64,000 nucleotides of DNA from Pseudomonas furukawaii. GTDB lineage: Bacteria; Pseudomonadota; Gammaproteobacteria; Pseudomonadales; Pseudomonadaceae. The stretch spans positions 3,410,001 through 3,474,000 of the forward strand of contig NZ_AP014862.1 in NCBI RefSeq assembly GCF_002355475.1, written 5' to 3'. The position numbers and the translations under genes are program-made. The notes below the pieces were generated by a model that saw nothing but the letters and a program-made list of their open reading frames with translations, did not search any database and was not told the DNA's origin. Of this stretch, positions 17,466 through 25,801 are shown one piece after another (the stretch's first letter is position 1; each line of letters begins with the position of its first letter).

Positions 17466-18665
17466 TCAGGCGCCCATCAGCCCGCCCGCTGCGGCACAGG
17501 CCAGCACCACCAGCCAGGGCGGCAGCTTCCAGACCTGCAGCGCCACCAGCGCCGCCAGGGCCAGGGCGAAGTCCCCGGCACCGGCGATGGCGCTGGTCCA
17601 CACCGGCTGGTACAAGGCTGCCAGCAGCACGCCCACCACGGCGGCGTTCACCCCCATCAAGGCGGCGCGGGCGCGGCGTCCGGTGCGCAGCCGCTCCCAG
17701 AACGGCAAGGCGCCGGCCACCAGCAGGAAGGACGGCGCGAACACCGCCATCAGGCAGAGCAGGCCGCCGCTCCAGCCAGTGGGAGCGCTGTTCATGGACG
17801 CGCCGAGGAAGGCCGAGAAGGTGAACAGGGGCCCCGGCACGGCTTGGGCGGCACCGTAGCCCGCGAGGAAGGCGTCGTTGTCCACCAGCCCAGCGGGCAC
17901 CACTTCCGCCTGCAGCAACGGCAGCACCACATGACCGCCGCCGAACACCAGCGCACCCGCCCGGTAGAAGGCATCCACCAGCCCCAGCGAGGGGCTCGGG
18001 AACGCCGCGGCCAGCAGCGGCAACCCCAGCAGCAGCGCGAAGAACAGCGCCAGCCAGGCGCTTCCCGACCGTCGCCCGATGCCGATGGGCAGTGCCTCAT
18101 GGGCCTCCGCCTCGGCCGGGCGGAACAGCGCCAGCCCGGCCATGCCGGCCAGCAGGATCACGCCCACCTGCGCCCAGGCCGAAGGGATCAGCAACACCAG
18201 GCAGGCCGACACCAGCATCAGGCTGATGCGCGGCCCATCCGGGCACAGGGTGCGCGCCATGCCCCACACGGCCTGGGCCACTACCGCCACGGCCACCACC
18301 TTGAGGCCGTGCAACGCGCCGGCCGGCAGCCACTCGCCGTAGTGGGCGATGCCGAGGGCGAACAGGATCAGCAGCACGGCCGACGGCAGGGTGAAACCGG
18401 CCCAGGCGGCGAAGGCTCCGGCATACCCCGCGCGGGACAGGCCCAGGGCCATGCCCACCTGGCTGCTGGCCGGTCCCGGCAGGAACTGGCACAGGGCTAC
18501 CAGGTCGGCGTAGCTGCTTTCCCTGAGCCAGCGCCGCCTCGCCACGAACTCCTCGCGGAAGTAGCCCAGGTGCGCCACGGGCCCACCGAAGGAGGTCAGG
18601 CCCAGGCGCAGGAAGATGAGAAAAACGGCCCAGGGGGATCGAGCCGGGTCGGGCGTCTCGGTCAC
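17466..18665 (-). CDS. chrA: Chromate efflux transporter, distal gene of the arsenic operon
   Basis: 399 residues with two homologous halves, as in long-chain ChrA/CHR proteins: SPWAVFLIFLRLGLTSFGGPVAHLGYFREEFVARRRWLRE, DLVALCQFLPGPASSQVGMALG in the first half, and VDAFYRAGALVFGGGHVVLPLLQAEV, YGAAQAVPGPLFTFSAFLGA in the second. It exports chromate across the inner membrane. I chose the GTG with AAGGA eight bases upstream; an ATG at 18701 that forms an ATGA overlap with the arsJ stop is a fair alternative. Its position directly after arsJ makes it the eighth gene of the operon. Confidence 0.9.
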   Translation of the reverse strand: MTETPDPARSPWAVFLIFLRLGLTSFGGPVAHLGYFREEFVARRRWLRESSYADLVALCQFLPGPASSQVGMALGLSRAGYAGAFAAWAGFTLPSAVLLILFALGIAHYGEWLPAGALHGLKVVAVAVVAQAVWGMARTLCPDGPRISLMLVSACLVLLIPSAWAQVGVILLAGMAGLALFRPAEAEAHEALPIGIGRRSGSAWLALFFALLLGLPLLAAAFPSPSLGLVDAFYRAGALVFGGGHVVLPLLQAEVVPAGLVDNDAFLAGYGAAQAVPGPLFTFSAFLGASMNSAPTGWSGGLLCLMAVFAPSFLLVAGALPFWERLRTGRRARAALMGVNAAVVGVLLAALYQPVWTSAIAGAGDFALALAALVALQVWKLPPWLVVLACAAAGGLMGA

Positions 18666-18697
18666 GTGGTGATTCCTTGCACGAGTGGAGGGAGAAG

Positions 18698-19918
18698 TCA
18701 TTCGCGGGCTCGGCCAGGCGGCAGCCCCCGGGAGATCAGCGCCGCCGCCAGGACGAAGGCCGTGGAAATCCACAAGCACGCCGCGAGCCCCCAGGCCTGG
18801 AAGACCCAGCCGGACAGCAAGGTCCCGATCAGCCGCCCCAGCGCATTGGACATGTAGTAGAAGCCGACATCCAGCGACACCCCGTCCTCCTTGGCGTAGC
18901 TGACGATCAGGTAGCTGTGCAGCGACGAGTTCACCGCGAACAGGACGCCGAACAGCATCAGCCCACCCAGCAGCACGACCTGGGTATTCCAGCCTGCGGA
19001 AAGGCCAAGGGCAATGGCGGCGGGTAACGCCGCCAACAGACCGGCCCAGATGAATGCAGCACGACCATCGGGTACATGGCCGCGCCGCTTGCCGGTGATG
19101 GCCGGCGCGAGCGACTGGACGATGCCGTAGCCGATCACCCAGGCGGCGAGGAAGCCGCCGACGCGCCACACGTCCCAGCCCAGCGCGCTGCTCAGGTACA
19201 CCGGCAACGCCACCACGAACCAGACGTCGCGGGCGCCGAAGAGGAACAGCCGCGCCGCCGAGAGGATGTTGATGGCGCGGCTCTTGGACAGCAGGTCGCG
19301 GAACTTCGGCTTGGCCTTGGCCTTGCCCAGGTCCTGCCTCAGCCATGCCAGGCTGCCCAGCCAGATGAGCGCCAGCACCACCGCCATGGCCAGCACCGCA
19401 CCGGCGAAGCCCAGCAGGGCCAGCAGGGCGCCGCCGAGGAAAAAGCCCACGCCCTTGAGCGCGTTCTTCGAGCCGGTGAGGATGGCCACCCACTTGTACA
19501 GGGTGCCCTGTCGGCTGTCCGGCACCAGGAGCTTGATGGAGCTCTTGGCGCTCATCTTGTTGAGGTCCTTGGCGACGCCCGACAGCGCCTGGGCCCCCAT
19601 CACCCAGGGAATGGTGAGCCAGGCGGTGGGCACCGTGAGCATCAGCAGGGCGATGACCTGCAGCCCGAGGCCGAGGTTCATGGTGCGGTTCAGCCCCAGC
19701 CGCGCGCCAAGGTAGCCACCCACCAGGTTGGTGATGACGCCGAAGACCTCATAGAAGAGGAACAGCGCGGCGATCTGCAGCGGCGTGTAGCCCAGGCCGT
19801 GGAAGTGCAGCACCACCAGCATGCGCAGGGCGCCGTCGGTCAGGGTGAAGGCCCAGTAGTTGCCGGTGACCAGCAGGTACTGGCGGACCTCCGTGGAGAG
19901 GCCTTGCAGTGCATTCAT
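18698..19918 (-). CDS. arsJ: Organoarsenical efflux MFS transporter
   Basis: 406 residues, about 12 transmembrane helices. It matches ArsJ (YLLVTGNYWAFTLTDGALRMLVVLHFHGLGYTPLQIAALFLFYEVFGVITNLVGG; KDLNKMSAKSSIKLLVPDSRQGTLYKWVAILTGSKNALKGVGFFLGG). ArsJ exports 1-arseno-3-phosphoglycerate, which the adjacent GAPDH makes from arsenate; the compound then breaks down outside, giving net arsenate efflux. The GAPDH gene lies 18 bp upstream in the same operon, the typical pairing, so this call is firm. Confidence 0.95.
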   Translation of the reverse strand: MNALQGLSTEVRQYLLVTGNYWAFTLTDGALRMLVVLHFHGLGYTPLQIAALFLFYEVFGVITNLVGGYLGARLGLNRTMNLGLGLQVIALLMLTVPTAWLTIPWVMGAQALSGVAKDLNKMSAKSSIKLLVPDSRQGTLYKWVAILTGSKNALKGVGFFLGGALLALLGFAGAVLAMAVVLALIWLGSLAWLRQDLGKAKAKPKFRDLLSKSRAINILSAARLFLFGARDVWFVVALPVYLSSALGWDVWRVGGFLAAWVIGYGIVQSLAPAITGKRRGHVPDGRAAFIWAGLLAALPAAIALGLSAGWNTQVVLLGGLMLFGVLFAVNSSLHSYLIVSYAKEDGVSLDVGFYYMSNALGRLIGTLLSGWVFQAWGLAACLWISTAFVLAAALISRGLPPGRARE

Positions 19919-19936
19919 GTTCGCCGCGCGCCCCCG

Positions 19937-20941
19937 TCAGTCCGCCAGGCCGACCAGCTTCGCCAGTTCCACCGCGCGGTTGGCATAGCCCCACTCGTTG
20001 TCGTACCAGGCGTAGACCTTCACCTGGGTGCCATTGACCACCAGGGTGGAGAGCGCGTCGATGATCGAGGAGCGCGGGTCGGTGCGGTAATCGATGGACA
20101 CCAGCGGACGCTCCTCATAGCCGAGGATGCCCTTCAGCTCGCCGTCCGCCGCCGCCTTCAGCAGGCGGTTCACCTCTTCCGCCGTGGTGGCGCGCTCCAC
20201 CTCGAACACGCAGTCGGTCAGCGAGGCGTTGGCCAGGGGCACCCGCACCGCGTGGCCGTTCAGGCGGCCGCGCAGCTCGGGGAAGATCTCCGCGATGGCG
20301 GTGGCCGAGCCGGTGGTGGTGGGAATCAGGCTCATCCCCGAGGCGCGGGCGCGGCGCAGGTCCTTGTGGGGCTGGTCGAGGATGCTCTGGGTGTTGGTGA
20401 GGTCGTGGATGGTGGTGATGGAGCCGTGGCGGATGCCGAGGTGCTCGTGGATCACCTTGACCACCGGCGCCAGGCAGTTGGTGGTGCAGGAGGCGGCGGT
20501 GACGATGCGATGGAGCGCCGGGTCGAAGCGCTGCTGGTTGACCCCCATCACCACGTTGAGGGCGCCCTCCTCCTTCACCGGCGCGCAGACCACCACGCGC
20601 TTGACGCCCTGGTCCAGGTAAGCCTGGAGCACGGCGACGGTCTTCATCTTGCCGCTGGCCTCGATCACCAGATCGCAATCCGACCAGTCGGTGTCGGCGA
20701 TGGCCTTGTTGGCGGTGACCCGGATGCGCTTGCCGTCGATCACCACGCAATCGCCGTCGGCGGCGGCCTCGCGGTGCCAGCGACCATGGACCGAATCGAA
20801 GTTGATCAGGTGGGCGTGGGTGGCGGCGTCACCCGCCACGTCATTGATGCGGACGAACTCGAACTCCGGCCAGTCCCAGGCGGCGCGCAGCGCCAGGCGA
20901 CCGATACGACCGAAACCGTTGATACCGACTTTGATGCTCAT
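19937..20941 (-). CDS. gapdh: ArsJ-associated glyceraldehyde-3-phosphate dehydrogenase
   Basis: 334 residues with the NAD-binding [15 protein letters not shown], the catalytic [16 protein letters not shown] (Cys in SCTTN), His in the HDLTNTQ-type region, and the C-terminal [18 protein letters not shown]. In this context the enzyme uses arsenate in place of phosphate on glyceraldehyde-3-phosphate to give 1-arseno-3-phosphoglycerate for ArsJ. Compared with glycolytic GAPDH it has features of the ars-linked branch ([18 protein letters not shown]). Cotranscribed between arsH and arsJ. Confidence 0.93.
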   Translation of the reverse strand: MSIKVGINGFGRIGRLALRAAWDWPEFEFVRINDVAGDAATHAHLINFDSVHGRWHREAAADGDCVVIDGKRIRVTANKAIADTDWSDCDLVIEASGKMKTVAVLQAYLDQGVKRVVVCAPVKEEGALNVVMGVNQQRFDPALHRIVTAASCTTNCLAPVVKVIHEHLGIRHGSITTIHDLTNTQSILDQPHKDLRRARASGMSLIPTTTGSATAIAEIFPELRGRLNGHAVRVPLANASLTDCVFEVERATTAEEVNRLLKAAADGELKGILGYEERPLVSIDYRTDPRSSIIDALSTLVVNGTQVKVYAWYDNEWGYANRAVELAKLVGLAD

Positions 20942-20972
20942 GGGCAGGATCTCGCTTGATAGAAGAAGGCGT

Positions 20973-21689
20973 TCAAAGGGAGCGCTGATTGACGCGACGG
21001 GAAAGGGCCTCGGCCGACTCCTTGCGTTCGGAATAGCGGTCCACCAGGTAATCCGAGCGCTCGCGCAGCAACAGGGTGAACTTCACCAGTTCCTCCATCA
21101 CGTCCACCACGCGGTCGTAGAAGGAAGACGGCTTCATGCGGCCGGCCTCGTCGAACTCCAGGTAGGCCTTGGGCACCGAGGACTGGTTGGGAATGGTGAA
21201 CATGCGCATCCAGCGCCCCAGCACACGCATCTGGTTCACCGCGTTGAAGGACTGTGAGCCGCCGCAGACCTGCATCAGCGCCAGGGTCTTGCCCTGGGTC
21301 GGACGGATCGCCCCCATCGCCAGGGGAATCCAGTCGATCTGCGACTTGAAGACGCCGGTCATGGCGCCATGGCGCTCCGGCGAGCACCAGACCTGGCCTT
21401 CGGACCAGAGCACCAGTTCTCGCAGTTCCTGCACCTTGGGGTGGCTGTCCGGGGCGTCGTCCGGCAGCGGCAGCCCGCGCGGATCGAAGATGCGGGCCTC
21501 GGCGCCGAAGCGCTCCAGCAGCCGCGCCGCCTCCTGGGTCAGCAGGCGACTGAAGGAGCGCTCGCGGGTCGAGCCGTAGAGCAGCAGGATGCGCGGCTTG
21601 TGGGTGGCCGCAAGCGGCGCGCCCAGCCTGTCCAGCGTCGGCAGTTCGAGCAGGTCGGCGTCGAGGTTGGGAATCAGGTCGTCGGTCAT
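20973..21689 (-). CDS. arsH: Arsenical resistance protein ArsH (NADPH-dependent flavoprotein)
   Basis: 238 residues of the flavodoxin-like NADPH:FMN reductase fold: [77 protein letters not shown], and [46 protein letters not shown]. ArsH oxidises trivalent methyl- and aryl-arsenicals to the less toxic pentavalent forms. The start is the ATG in MTDDLIPN, with GAGGAG seven bases upstream. It begins 4 bp after the acr3 stop. Confidence 0.95.
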   Translation of the reverse strand: MTDDLIPNLDADLLELPTLDRLGAPLAATHKPRILLLYGSTRERSFSRLLTQEAARLLERFGAEARIFDPRGLPLPDDAPDSHPKVQELRELVLWSEGQVWCSPERHGAMTGVFKSQIDWIPLAMGAIRPTQGKTLALMQVCGGSQSFNAVNQMRVLGRWMRMFTIPNQSSVPKAYLEFDEAGRMKPSSFYDRVVDVMEELVKFTLLLRERSDYLVDRYSERKESAEALSRRVNQRSL

Positions 21690-21693
21690 GGGG

Positions 21694-22755
21694 TCACTCC
21701 TCGGCAACCTTGGCCCCGGGCAGGTCGAACCAGCGGCGCTTGAGCCACCAGGCGACCCCCACCAGGGAAATGAGTACGGGAACCTCCACCAGCGGCCCGA
21801 TCACGGTGGCGAAGGCCACCGGGGAGGCCAGGCCGAAGGTGGCGATGGCCACGGCGATGGCCAGTTCGAAGTTGTTGCTGGCGGCGGTGAAGGCCAGCGC
21901 GGTGGTTCGCGGGTAGTCGGCCTCCAGCAGCCTGCCCATCCAGAAGCTGATGAAGAACATCACCACGAAATAGAGGGTCAGCGGGATAGCGATGCGCAGC
22001 ACGTCCAGCGGCAATTGCAGCACGCTGTCGCCCTTGAGGCTGAACATCGCGACTATGGTCAGCAGCAGCGCCACCAGGGTCAGCGGGCTGATGCGGGGGA
22101 TGAAGCGCTCGCGGTACCAGTCTTCCCCCTTCTTCGCGATCAGCAGCTTGCGGCTGAGGAGACCGGCCAGGAACGGAATGCCCAGGTAGATCAGCACCGA
22201 CTCGGCGATGTCGAGGAAACCGGTGTCGATCACACTGCCTTCCAGCCCGAACAGCGGCGGCAACACCCCCAGGAAGATCCAGGCGTAGACGCTGAAGAAG
22301 AGGATCTGGAACAGGCTGTTGAAGGCCACCAGTCCAGCGACGTACTGGTTGTCGCCCCCGGCGATCTGGTTCCACACCAGCACCATGGCGATGCAACGGG
22401 CGAGGCCGATGAGGATCAGCCCGGTCATGTACTCCGGCTTGTCGGCGAGGAACAGCACCGCCAGCGCGAACATCAGCACCGGCCCGATCACCCAGTTCTG
22501 CACCAGCGACAGGGCGAGGATGCGCTTGTCGCGGAACACCTCCGGCAACTCCTCGTAGCGCACCTTGGCCAGTGGCGGGTACATCATCAGGATCAGGCCG
22601 ATGGCGATGGGGACGTTGGTCGAACCGATGGACAGGCTGTCCAGCCAGGCGGGCAGCCCCTCGAACAGGCTGCCGAGCCCGACGCCCAGCGCCATGGCCA
22701 GGAAGATCCAGAGGGTCAGGTAGCGATCCAGGAATGCGAGGCGGCTCTTGCTCAT
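21694..22755 (-). CDS. acr3: Arsenite efflux transporter, ACR3 family
   Basis: 353 residues, ten predicted membrane helices. ACR3 signatures are clear: [31 protein letters not shown], the conserved cysteine in [45 protein letters not shown], and [26 protein letters not shown]. It extrudes arsenite using the proton gradient. Often named arsB in Pseudomonas operons although it is not of the ArsB fold. Its start is preceded by GGAGACCTCACC. Confidence 0.95.
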   Translation of the reverse strand: MSKSRLAFLDRYLTLWIFLAMALGVGLGSLFEGLPAWLDSLSIGSTNVPIAIGLILMMYPPLAKVRYEELPEVFRDKRILALSLVQNWVIGPVLMFALAVLFLADKPEYMTGLILIGLARCIAMVLVWNQIAGGDNQYVAGLVAFNSLFQILFFSVYAWIFLGVLPPLFGLEGSVIDTGFLDIAESVLIYLGIPFLAGLLSRKLLIAKKGEDWYRERFIPRISPLTLVALLLTIVAMFSLKGDSVLQLPLDVLRIAIPLTLYFVVMFFISFWMGRLLEADYPRTTALAFTAASNNFELAIAVAIATFGLASPVAFATVIGPLVEVPVLISLVGVAWWLKRRWFDLPGAKVAEE

Positions 22756-22771
22756 GGTGAGGTCTCCAGGT

Positions 22772-23242
22772 TCAGAGGGTGCCGATCAGGGCCAGCTCCG
22801 CCCTGAGCTGCTCGCTGCCCATGGTCCCCAATGGCAGGGCCAGAAAGGCCTGAACCCGGGTACTGATCCGATCGAGGGTGGCGTCGAAGGCGGCCTCGAT
22901 TTCCTCGGGGCTGCCCCTGTACTCGGAAGGATCGGCCAGCCCCCAATGGGCCTTCACGGCCGGACCGAAGAACACCGGGCACGCCTCGCCAGCGGCCTTG
23001 TCGCAGACGGTGATGACGAAGTCGGGCGCCAGGTCCTGGTGTTCATCGCTGGACTTGCTGTAGAGACCGTCGGTGGCGATTCCAGCGCGGGCAAGGGTTT
23101 TCAGGCTGAGCGGATGCACCTCGCCCTTCGGCTGGCTGCCGGCGCTGTAGGCCCTGATACCGGCCGGCGCCAGGTGGTTGAACACGGCTTCGGAAAGAAT
23201 GCTGCGGCAGCTGTTGGCCGTGCAGAGGAACAGAACGTTCAT
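22772..23242 (-). CDS. arsC: Arsenate reductase ArsC (thioredoxin-coupled, LMW-PTP type)
   Basis: 156 residues beginning [26 protein letters not shown], with the CX5R phosphate-binding loop, followed by [35 protein letters not shown] and [18 protein letters not shown]. These are the nucleophilic Cys and the shuttle cysteines of the thioredoxin-coupled arsenate reductases, which reduce As(V) to As(III). The start is the ATG with AAGGA six bases upstream; a longer frame overlaps arsR and lacks homology. Confidence 0.93.
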   Translation of the reverse strand: MNVLFLCTANSCRSILSEAVFNHLAPAGIRAYSAGSQPKGEVHPLSLKTLARAGIATDGLYSKSSDEHQDLAPDFVITVCDKAAGEACPVFFGPAVKAHWGLADPSEYRGSPEEIEAAFDATLDRISTRVQAFLALPLGTMGSEQLRAELALIGTL

Positions 23243-23270
23243 GGGCAATCCTTGGGCATCGACGGGCGCT

Positions 23271-23627
23271 TCAGCAACAGGCGGCGGCACGCTCGGGGCG
23301 GTCACCCATCCCTTCGAGGCGCTTCGAATCGGGGCTGAGCCAGTGGCGATTGGCGTCCAGTGCAGTTTCCAGCACCTGCACCACCCAGTTCGGCAGGTTC
23401 GGGTGCAGGCGGTAGTAGACCCACTGCCCCTGCCGACGATCCGCCAGCAGGCCGCAGGTGCGCAGCTGCGCCAGGTGGCGGGAAATCTTCGGCTGGCTCT
23501 CGTCCAGCGCGCAGGTCAGCTCGCAGACGCACAGTTCCGCCTCACGGGTGATGAGCAGCATCAGGCGGATGCGGGTCTCATCGGCCAGGCATTTGAAGAC
23601 GGTGGTGGGGGTCAGATGGTCGGTCAT
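23271..23627 (-). CDS. arsR: Arsenite-responsive repressor ArsR
   Basis: 118 residues, a winged-helix ArsR/SmtB protein. The metalloid-binding motif ELCVCEL (Cys-Val-Cys in the recognition-helix region), DESQPKISRHLAQLRTCGLLADRRQGQWVYYRLHP (wing) and a C-terminal cysteine pair (AAACC) are all visible. It represses the operon and releases DNA on As(III) or Sb(III) binding. It is the second gene of the leftward operon, after the LMW phosphatase-like gene. Confidence 0.95.
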   Translation of the reverse strand: MTDHLTPTTVFKCLADETRIRLMLLITREAELCVCELTCALDESQPKISRHLAQLRTCGLLADRRQGQWVYYRLHPNLPNWVVQVLETALDANRHWLSPDSKRLEGMGDRPERAAACC

Positions 23628-23634
23628 GGCAGCC

Positions 23635-24054
23635 TCAATGCCTGGTTTTCACCAGCATGAACATCTTGATGCGCTCATGGATCTCCTGGACGCAGTGGCG
23701 GAAGGCATCGGGCCGCTCGCTGGTCACCGGATCCTCGAAGTGCCAGGCCAGCACCTCGCCGGCACCGGGCAATGCCTGGCATTCCAGGGCCGACTTGTCG
23801 CACAGGGTGATGACGTAGTCGAAGCGCTCGCCGGCGAACTCGTCGATGGACTTGCTGCGCAGGCCATAGGCATCGATTCCCAGGTGCCGCAGTTCCGCCA
23901 GGGCGCGCGCGTCGACTTCTCCCGGAGCCGTTCCGGCGCTGAAGGCCTCGAAACGCTCTCCGCCGCTATGGCGAAGCAAGGCTTCGGCGAACTGGGAGCG
24001 GGCGGCATTGGCGACGCAAACGAACAACACGCGGATCTTGGGAGTCATGGCCAT
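23635..24054 (-). CDS. Low-molecular-weight phosphatase-like arsenate reductase, first gene of the ars operon
   Basis: 139 residues with the CX5R loop CVANAARSQFAEALLRHSG, GTAPGEVDARALAELRHLGIDAYGLRSKSIDEF and the catalytic region YVITLCDKSALECQALPGAGEVLAWHFEDP. It resembles ArsC of the LMW-PTP type and belongs to the subgroup often found twice in ars operons. Start ATG at 24054, with an in-frame ATG at 24048 as alternative. It may reduce arsenate alongside ArsC. Upstream lie the CGAATAT half-sites and the divergent arsR2. Confidence 0.88.
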   Translation of the reverse strand: MAMTPKIRVLFVCVANAARSQFAEALLRHSGGERFEAFSAGTAPGEVDARALAELRHLGIDAYGLRSKSIDEFAGERFDYVITLCDKSALECQALPGAGEVLAWHFEDPVTSERPDAFRHCVQEIHERIKMFMLVKTRH

Positions 24055-24077
24055 TCTCTTGGATAGATATGGTTTGG

Positions 24078-24215
24078 CGAATATATGGAGAATCGAATAT
24101 TAAGTAAAGCAACCCGGGCAGGCCGCTTCAGTGGAGCACTGCGTCGCCGGCCAGCCGGACGCATTCCTTGAGCAGCCCGCCGCGAACTCATCTGGCAGAC
24201 CGTATATTCGAATAT
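24078..24215. promoter_or_regulatory. Repeated CGAATAT half-sites in the ars divergent region
   Basis: CGAATAT occurs as a direct repeat at 24078-24084 and 24094-24100 just upstream of the leftward operon, and as a perfect palindrome ATATTCGAATAT at 24204-24215. ArsR-family operators are short A/T-rich palindromes of this sort. A further ATATTCG lies in the arsR2 promoter (24286-24292). These are the best candidates for ArsR binding in the 240-bp divergent region. Confidence 0.5.
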
Positions 24216-24260
24216 CGCCATGAACCTGAGATGACAGCGCCTGCGTCGTCTGAGCGGGCC

Positions 24261-24297
24261 TTTACATGTGCACGAGTACGCACCTATATTCGCCACA
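24261..24297 (+). promoter_or_regulatory. arsR2 promoter with internal operator; predicted leaderless start
   Basis: TTTACA (24261-24266), an 18-bp spacer and TATATT (24285-24290) form a good sigma-70 promoter. The predicted start point falls at 24297, the A of the arsR2 ATG, and no Shine-Dalgarno is present. The spacer holds TGCACGAGTACGCAC (24269-24283), which recurs before arsO. Confidence 0.6.
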
Positions 24298-24644
24298 TGA
24301 CAACGCCCATCCTCTCCCGATCCCAGGCCATCGAAGCGGCCATCGAATCCCTGGACGGCACCTTCTTCAAGGCCCTCTGCGAACCGTCCCGCGTGGCGGT
24401 GCTCAAGCGCGTCATGCAGCTTGGCCGCGCGGATGTCAGTGAAATCGCCGCAGGTCTGCCGCAGGAGCGCTCCGTCATATCCCGCCATCTCCAGGTGCTG
24501 CTGGATGCCCAAATCGTCCGGGCGACCCGGTCCGGGCGACAGGTGTTCTACGAGGTGGACGGCGCCGCCATAGTCGCGCGCCTGGAAACCATCCTCCAGC
24601 ACACCCGGAGCGCTGCCGCGCTGTGCTGCCCCGGCGGGGCCTGA
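24297..24644 (+). CDS. ArsR/SmtB-family regulator (second arsR)
   Basis: 115 residues of winged-helix ArsR fold: DGTFFKALCEPSRVAVLKRVMQLGRADVSEIAAGLPQERSVISRHLQVLLDAQIVRATRSGRQVFYEVD. It lacks the CVC motif of the neighbouring ArsR; the visible cysteines are one in ALCEPS and a pair near the C-terminus (ALCCPGGA). It may therefore sense a different metalloid or organoarsenical. Transcribed away from the ars operon and followed by arsO, it shares an upstream motif with that gene. The start ATG lacks a ribosome binding site and appears leaderless. Confidence 0.85.
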   Translation: MTTPILSRSQAIEAAIESLDGTFFKALCEPSRVAVLKRVMQLGRADVSEIAAGLPQERSVISRHLQVLLDAQIVRATRSGRQVFYEVDGAAIVARLETILQHTRSAAALCCPGGA

Positions 24645-24664
24645 GTGCTTTTTTCTCACCTGAA

Positions 24665-24691
24665 TACATGCATGAGTACGCACATATGAAT
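24665..24691 (+). promoter_or_regulatory. Second copy of the arsR2 operator, before arsO
   Basis: TGCATGAGTACGCAC (24669-24683) differs at one base from the motif in the arsR2 promoter and stands exactly 400 bp from it. The flanks are also alike (ACATG before, A/CTAT after). It implies a separate arsO promoter controlled by the same protein. Confidence 0.55.
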
Positions 24692-25771
24692 ACCAATCAG
24701 TCCATGCAGGACGTGATCGTCATCGGTGCGGGACAGGCCGGATTGGCGTGCGGCTGGCACCTGCAACGCCTCGGCCTTGGCTTCCTCATCCTGGATGGAC
24801 AGACCCGTCCCGGCGGCAACTGGCGCAACTATTACGACAGCCTGAAACTCTTCTCGCCGGCCGCCTATTCCTCCCTGCCCGGCCTGCCCTTCCCCGGTTC
24901 GCCCGCGCACTACCCGAGCCGGGACGAGGTCGTGGACTACCTGGAGGCGTACGCGAGCCGGTTCCAGCTGCCCATCCAGGCGGACACCGAGGTCCGCCAG
25001 GTACTGCGCTCGGGGGACGGATTCGAGCTGAGGTCGGCGACAGGAGGACGCTTTCACGCAAGGGCCGTCATCGTCGCCTCCGGCGGGTTCAGCCGCCCGT
25101 ACCTGCCGGCGATCCCGGGGCTCGACGGCTTCCGGGGCCACCAGCTGCACAGCGCCGACTACCGGAACGTCTCGCCCTTCCGGGGACAGCGGGTGGTGGT
25201 GGTCGGCGCGGCCAACTCGGCCGTGCAGATCGCCCACGAACTGGCCCAGGTCGCCGAGACCACGCTGGCGACCCGCGAGGCGATCCGCTTCGTGCCCCAG
25301 CGCATGCTGGGCATCGACTTCCATGCCTGGCTGAAGTGGACGGGCCTGGAGAAGACCCGTTGGCTGAACGACCAGAGCACACCCGTCCTGGATGACGGCA
25401 CCTACCGCAACGCCCTGCGTACCGGCCTGCTACGCCGAAACCCCATGTTCACCGCCGTGACGCCGGCCGGTGTGCTGTGGCCCGGTGGACAGCATGAGGC
25501 CGTCGACAGCCTGATCTTCGCCACGGGTTATCGCCCGAACCTGCCGTTCCTCGATGGCCTGCCGGTTCTGGGCCTCGATGGCCAGGTCATCCAGCGGCAC
25601 GGCGTGGCCCTCGAAGTGCCCGGCCTGTACTTCGTGGGGCTGCCCCGACAACGCAACTTCGCGTCCGCGACCCTTCGCGGCGTCGGGCCGGACGCCGAGC
25701 ATATCCTCGGGCCACTGAGGCATCACCTGGGCCTGCCCGACGCACCTCGGATGGCGAGCCTGCGTTCCTGA
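24686..25771 (+). CDS. arsO: ArsO-type flavin-dependent monooxygenase
   Basis: 361 residues of a single-component FAD/NAD(P)H oxidoreductase: N-terminal FAD loop VIVIGAGQAGLACGWHLQRLG, GGNWRNYYDSLKLFSPAAYSSLPG, the second Rossmann loop VVVVGAANSAVQIAHELAQV, and ATGYRPNLPFLDGL. This class sits in arsenic loci as ArsO; its reaction is not settled and may be oxidation of an arsenical or thiol. The start is uncertain: the ATG at 24686 overlaps the presumed -10 box, and ATG 24704 (MQDVIVIGAGQ) may be the real one. It ends 30 bp before the converging ligase gene. Confidence 0.8.
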   Translation: MNTNQSMQDVIVIGAGQAGLACGWHLQRLGLGFLILDGQTRPGGNWRNYYDSLKLFSPAAYSSLPGLPFPGSPAHYPSRDEVVDYLEAYASRFQLPIQADTEVRQVLRSGDGFELRSATGGRFHARAVIVASGGFSRPYLPAIPGLDGFRGHQLHSADYRNVSPFRGQRVVVVGAANSAVQIAHELAQVAETTLATREAIRFVPQRMLGIDFHAWLKWTGLEKTRWLNDQSTPVLDDGTYRNALRTGLLRRNPMFTAVTPAGVLWPGGQHEAVDSLIFATGYRPNLPFLDGLPVLGLDGQVIQRHGVALEVPGLYFVGLPRQRNFASATLRGVGPDAEHILGPLRHHLGLPDAPRMASLRS

Positions 25772-25801
25772 TCAAGGCCCCGGCGCCCCGCCGGGCTTCG
25801 G

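Noticed and set aside
22772-23305. Longer arsC beginning at 23305
   Set aside because: It would overlap arsR and add 21 unconserved residues; the ATG at 23242 has a good ribosome binding site and the family start [14 protein letters not shown].
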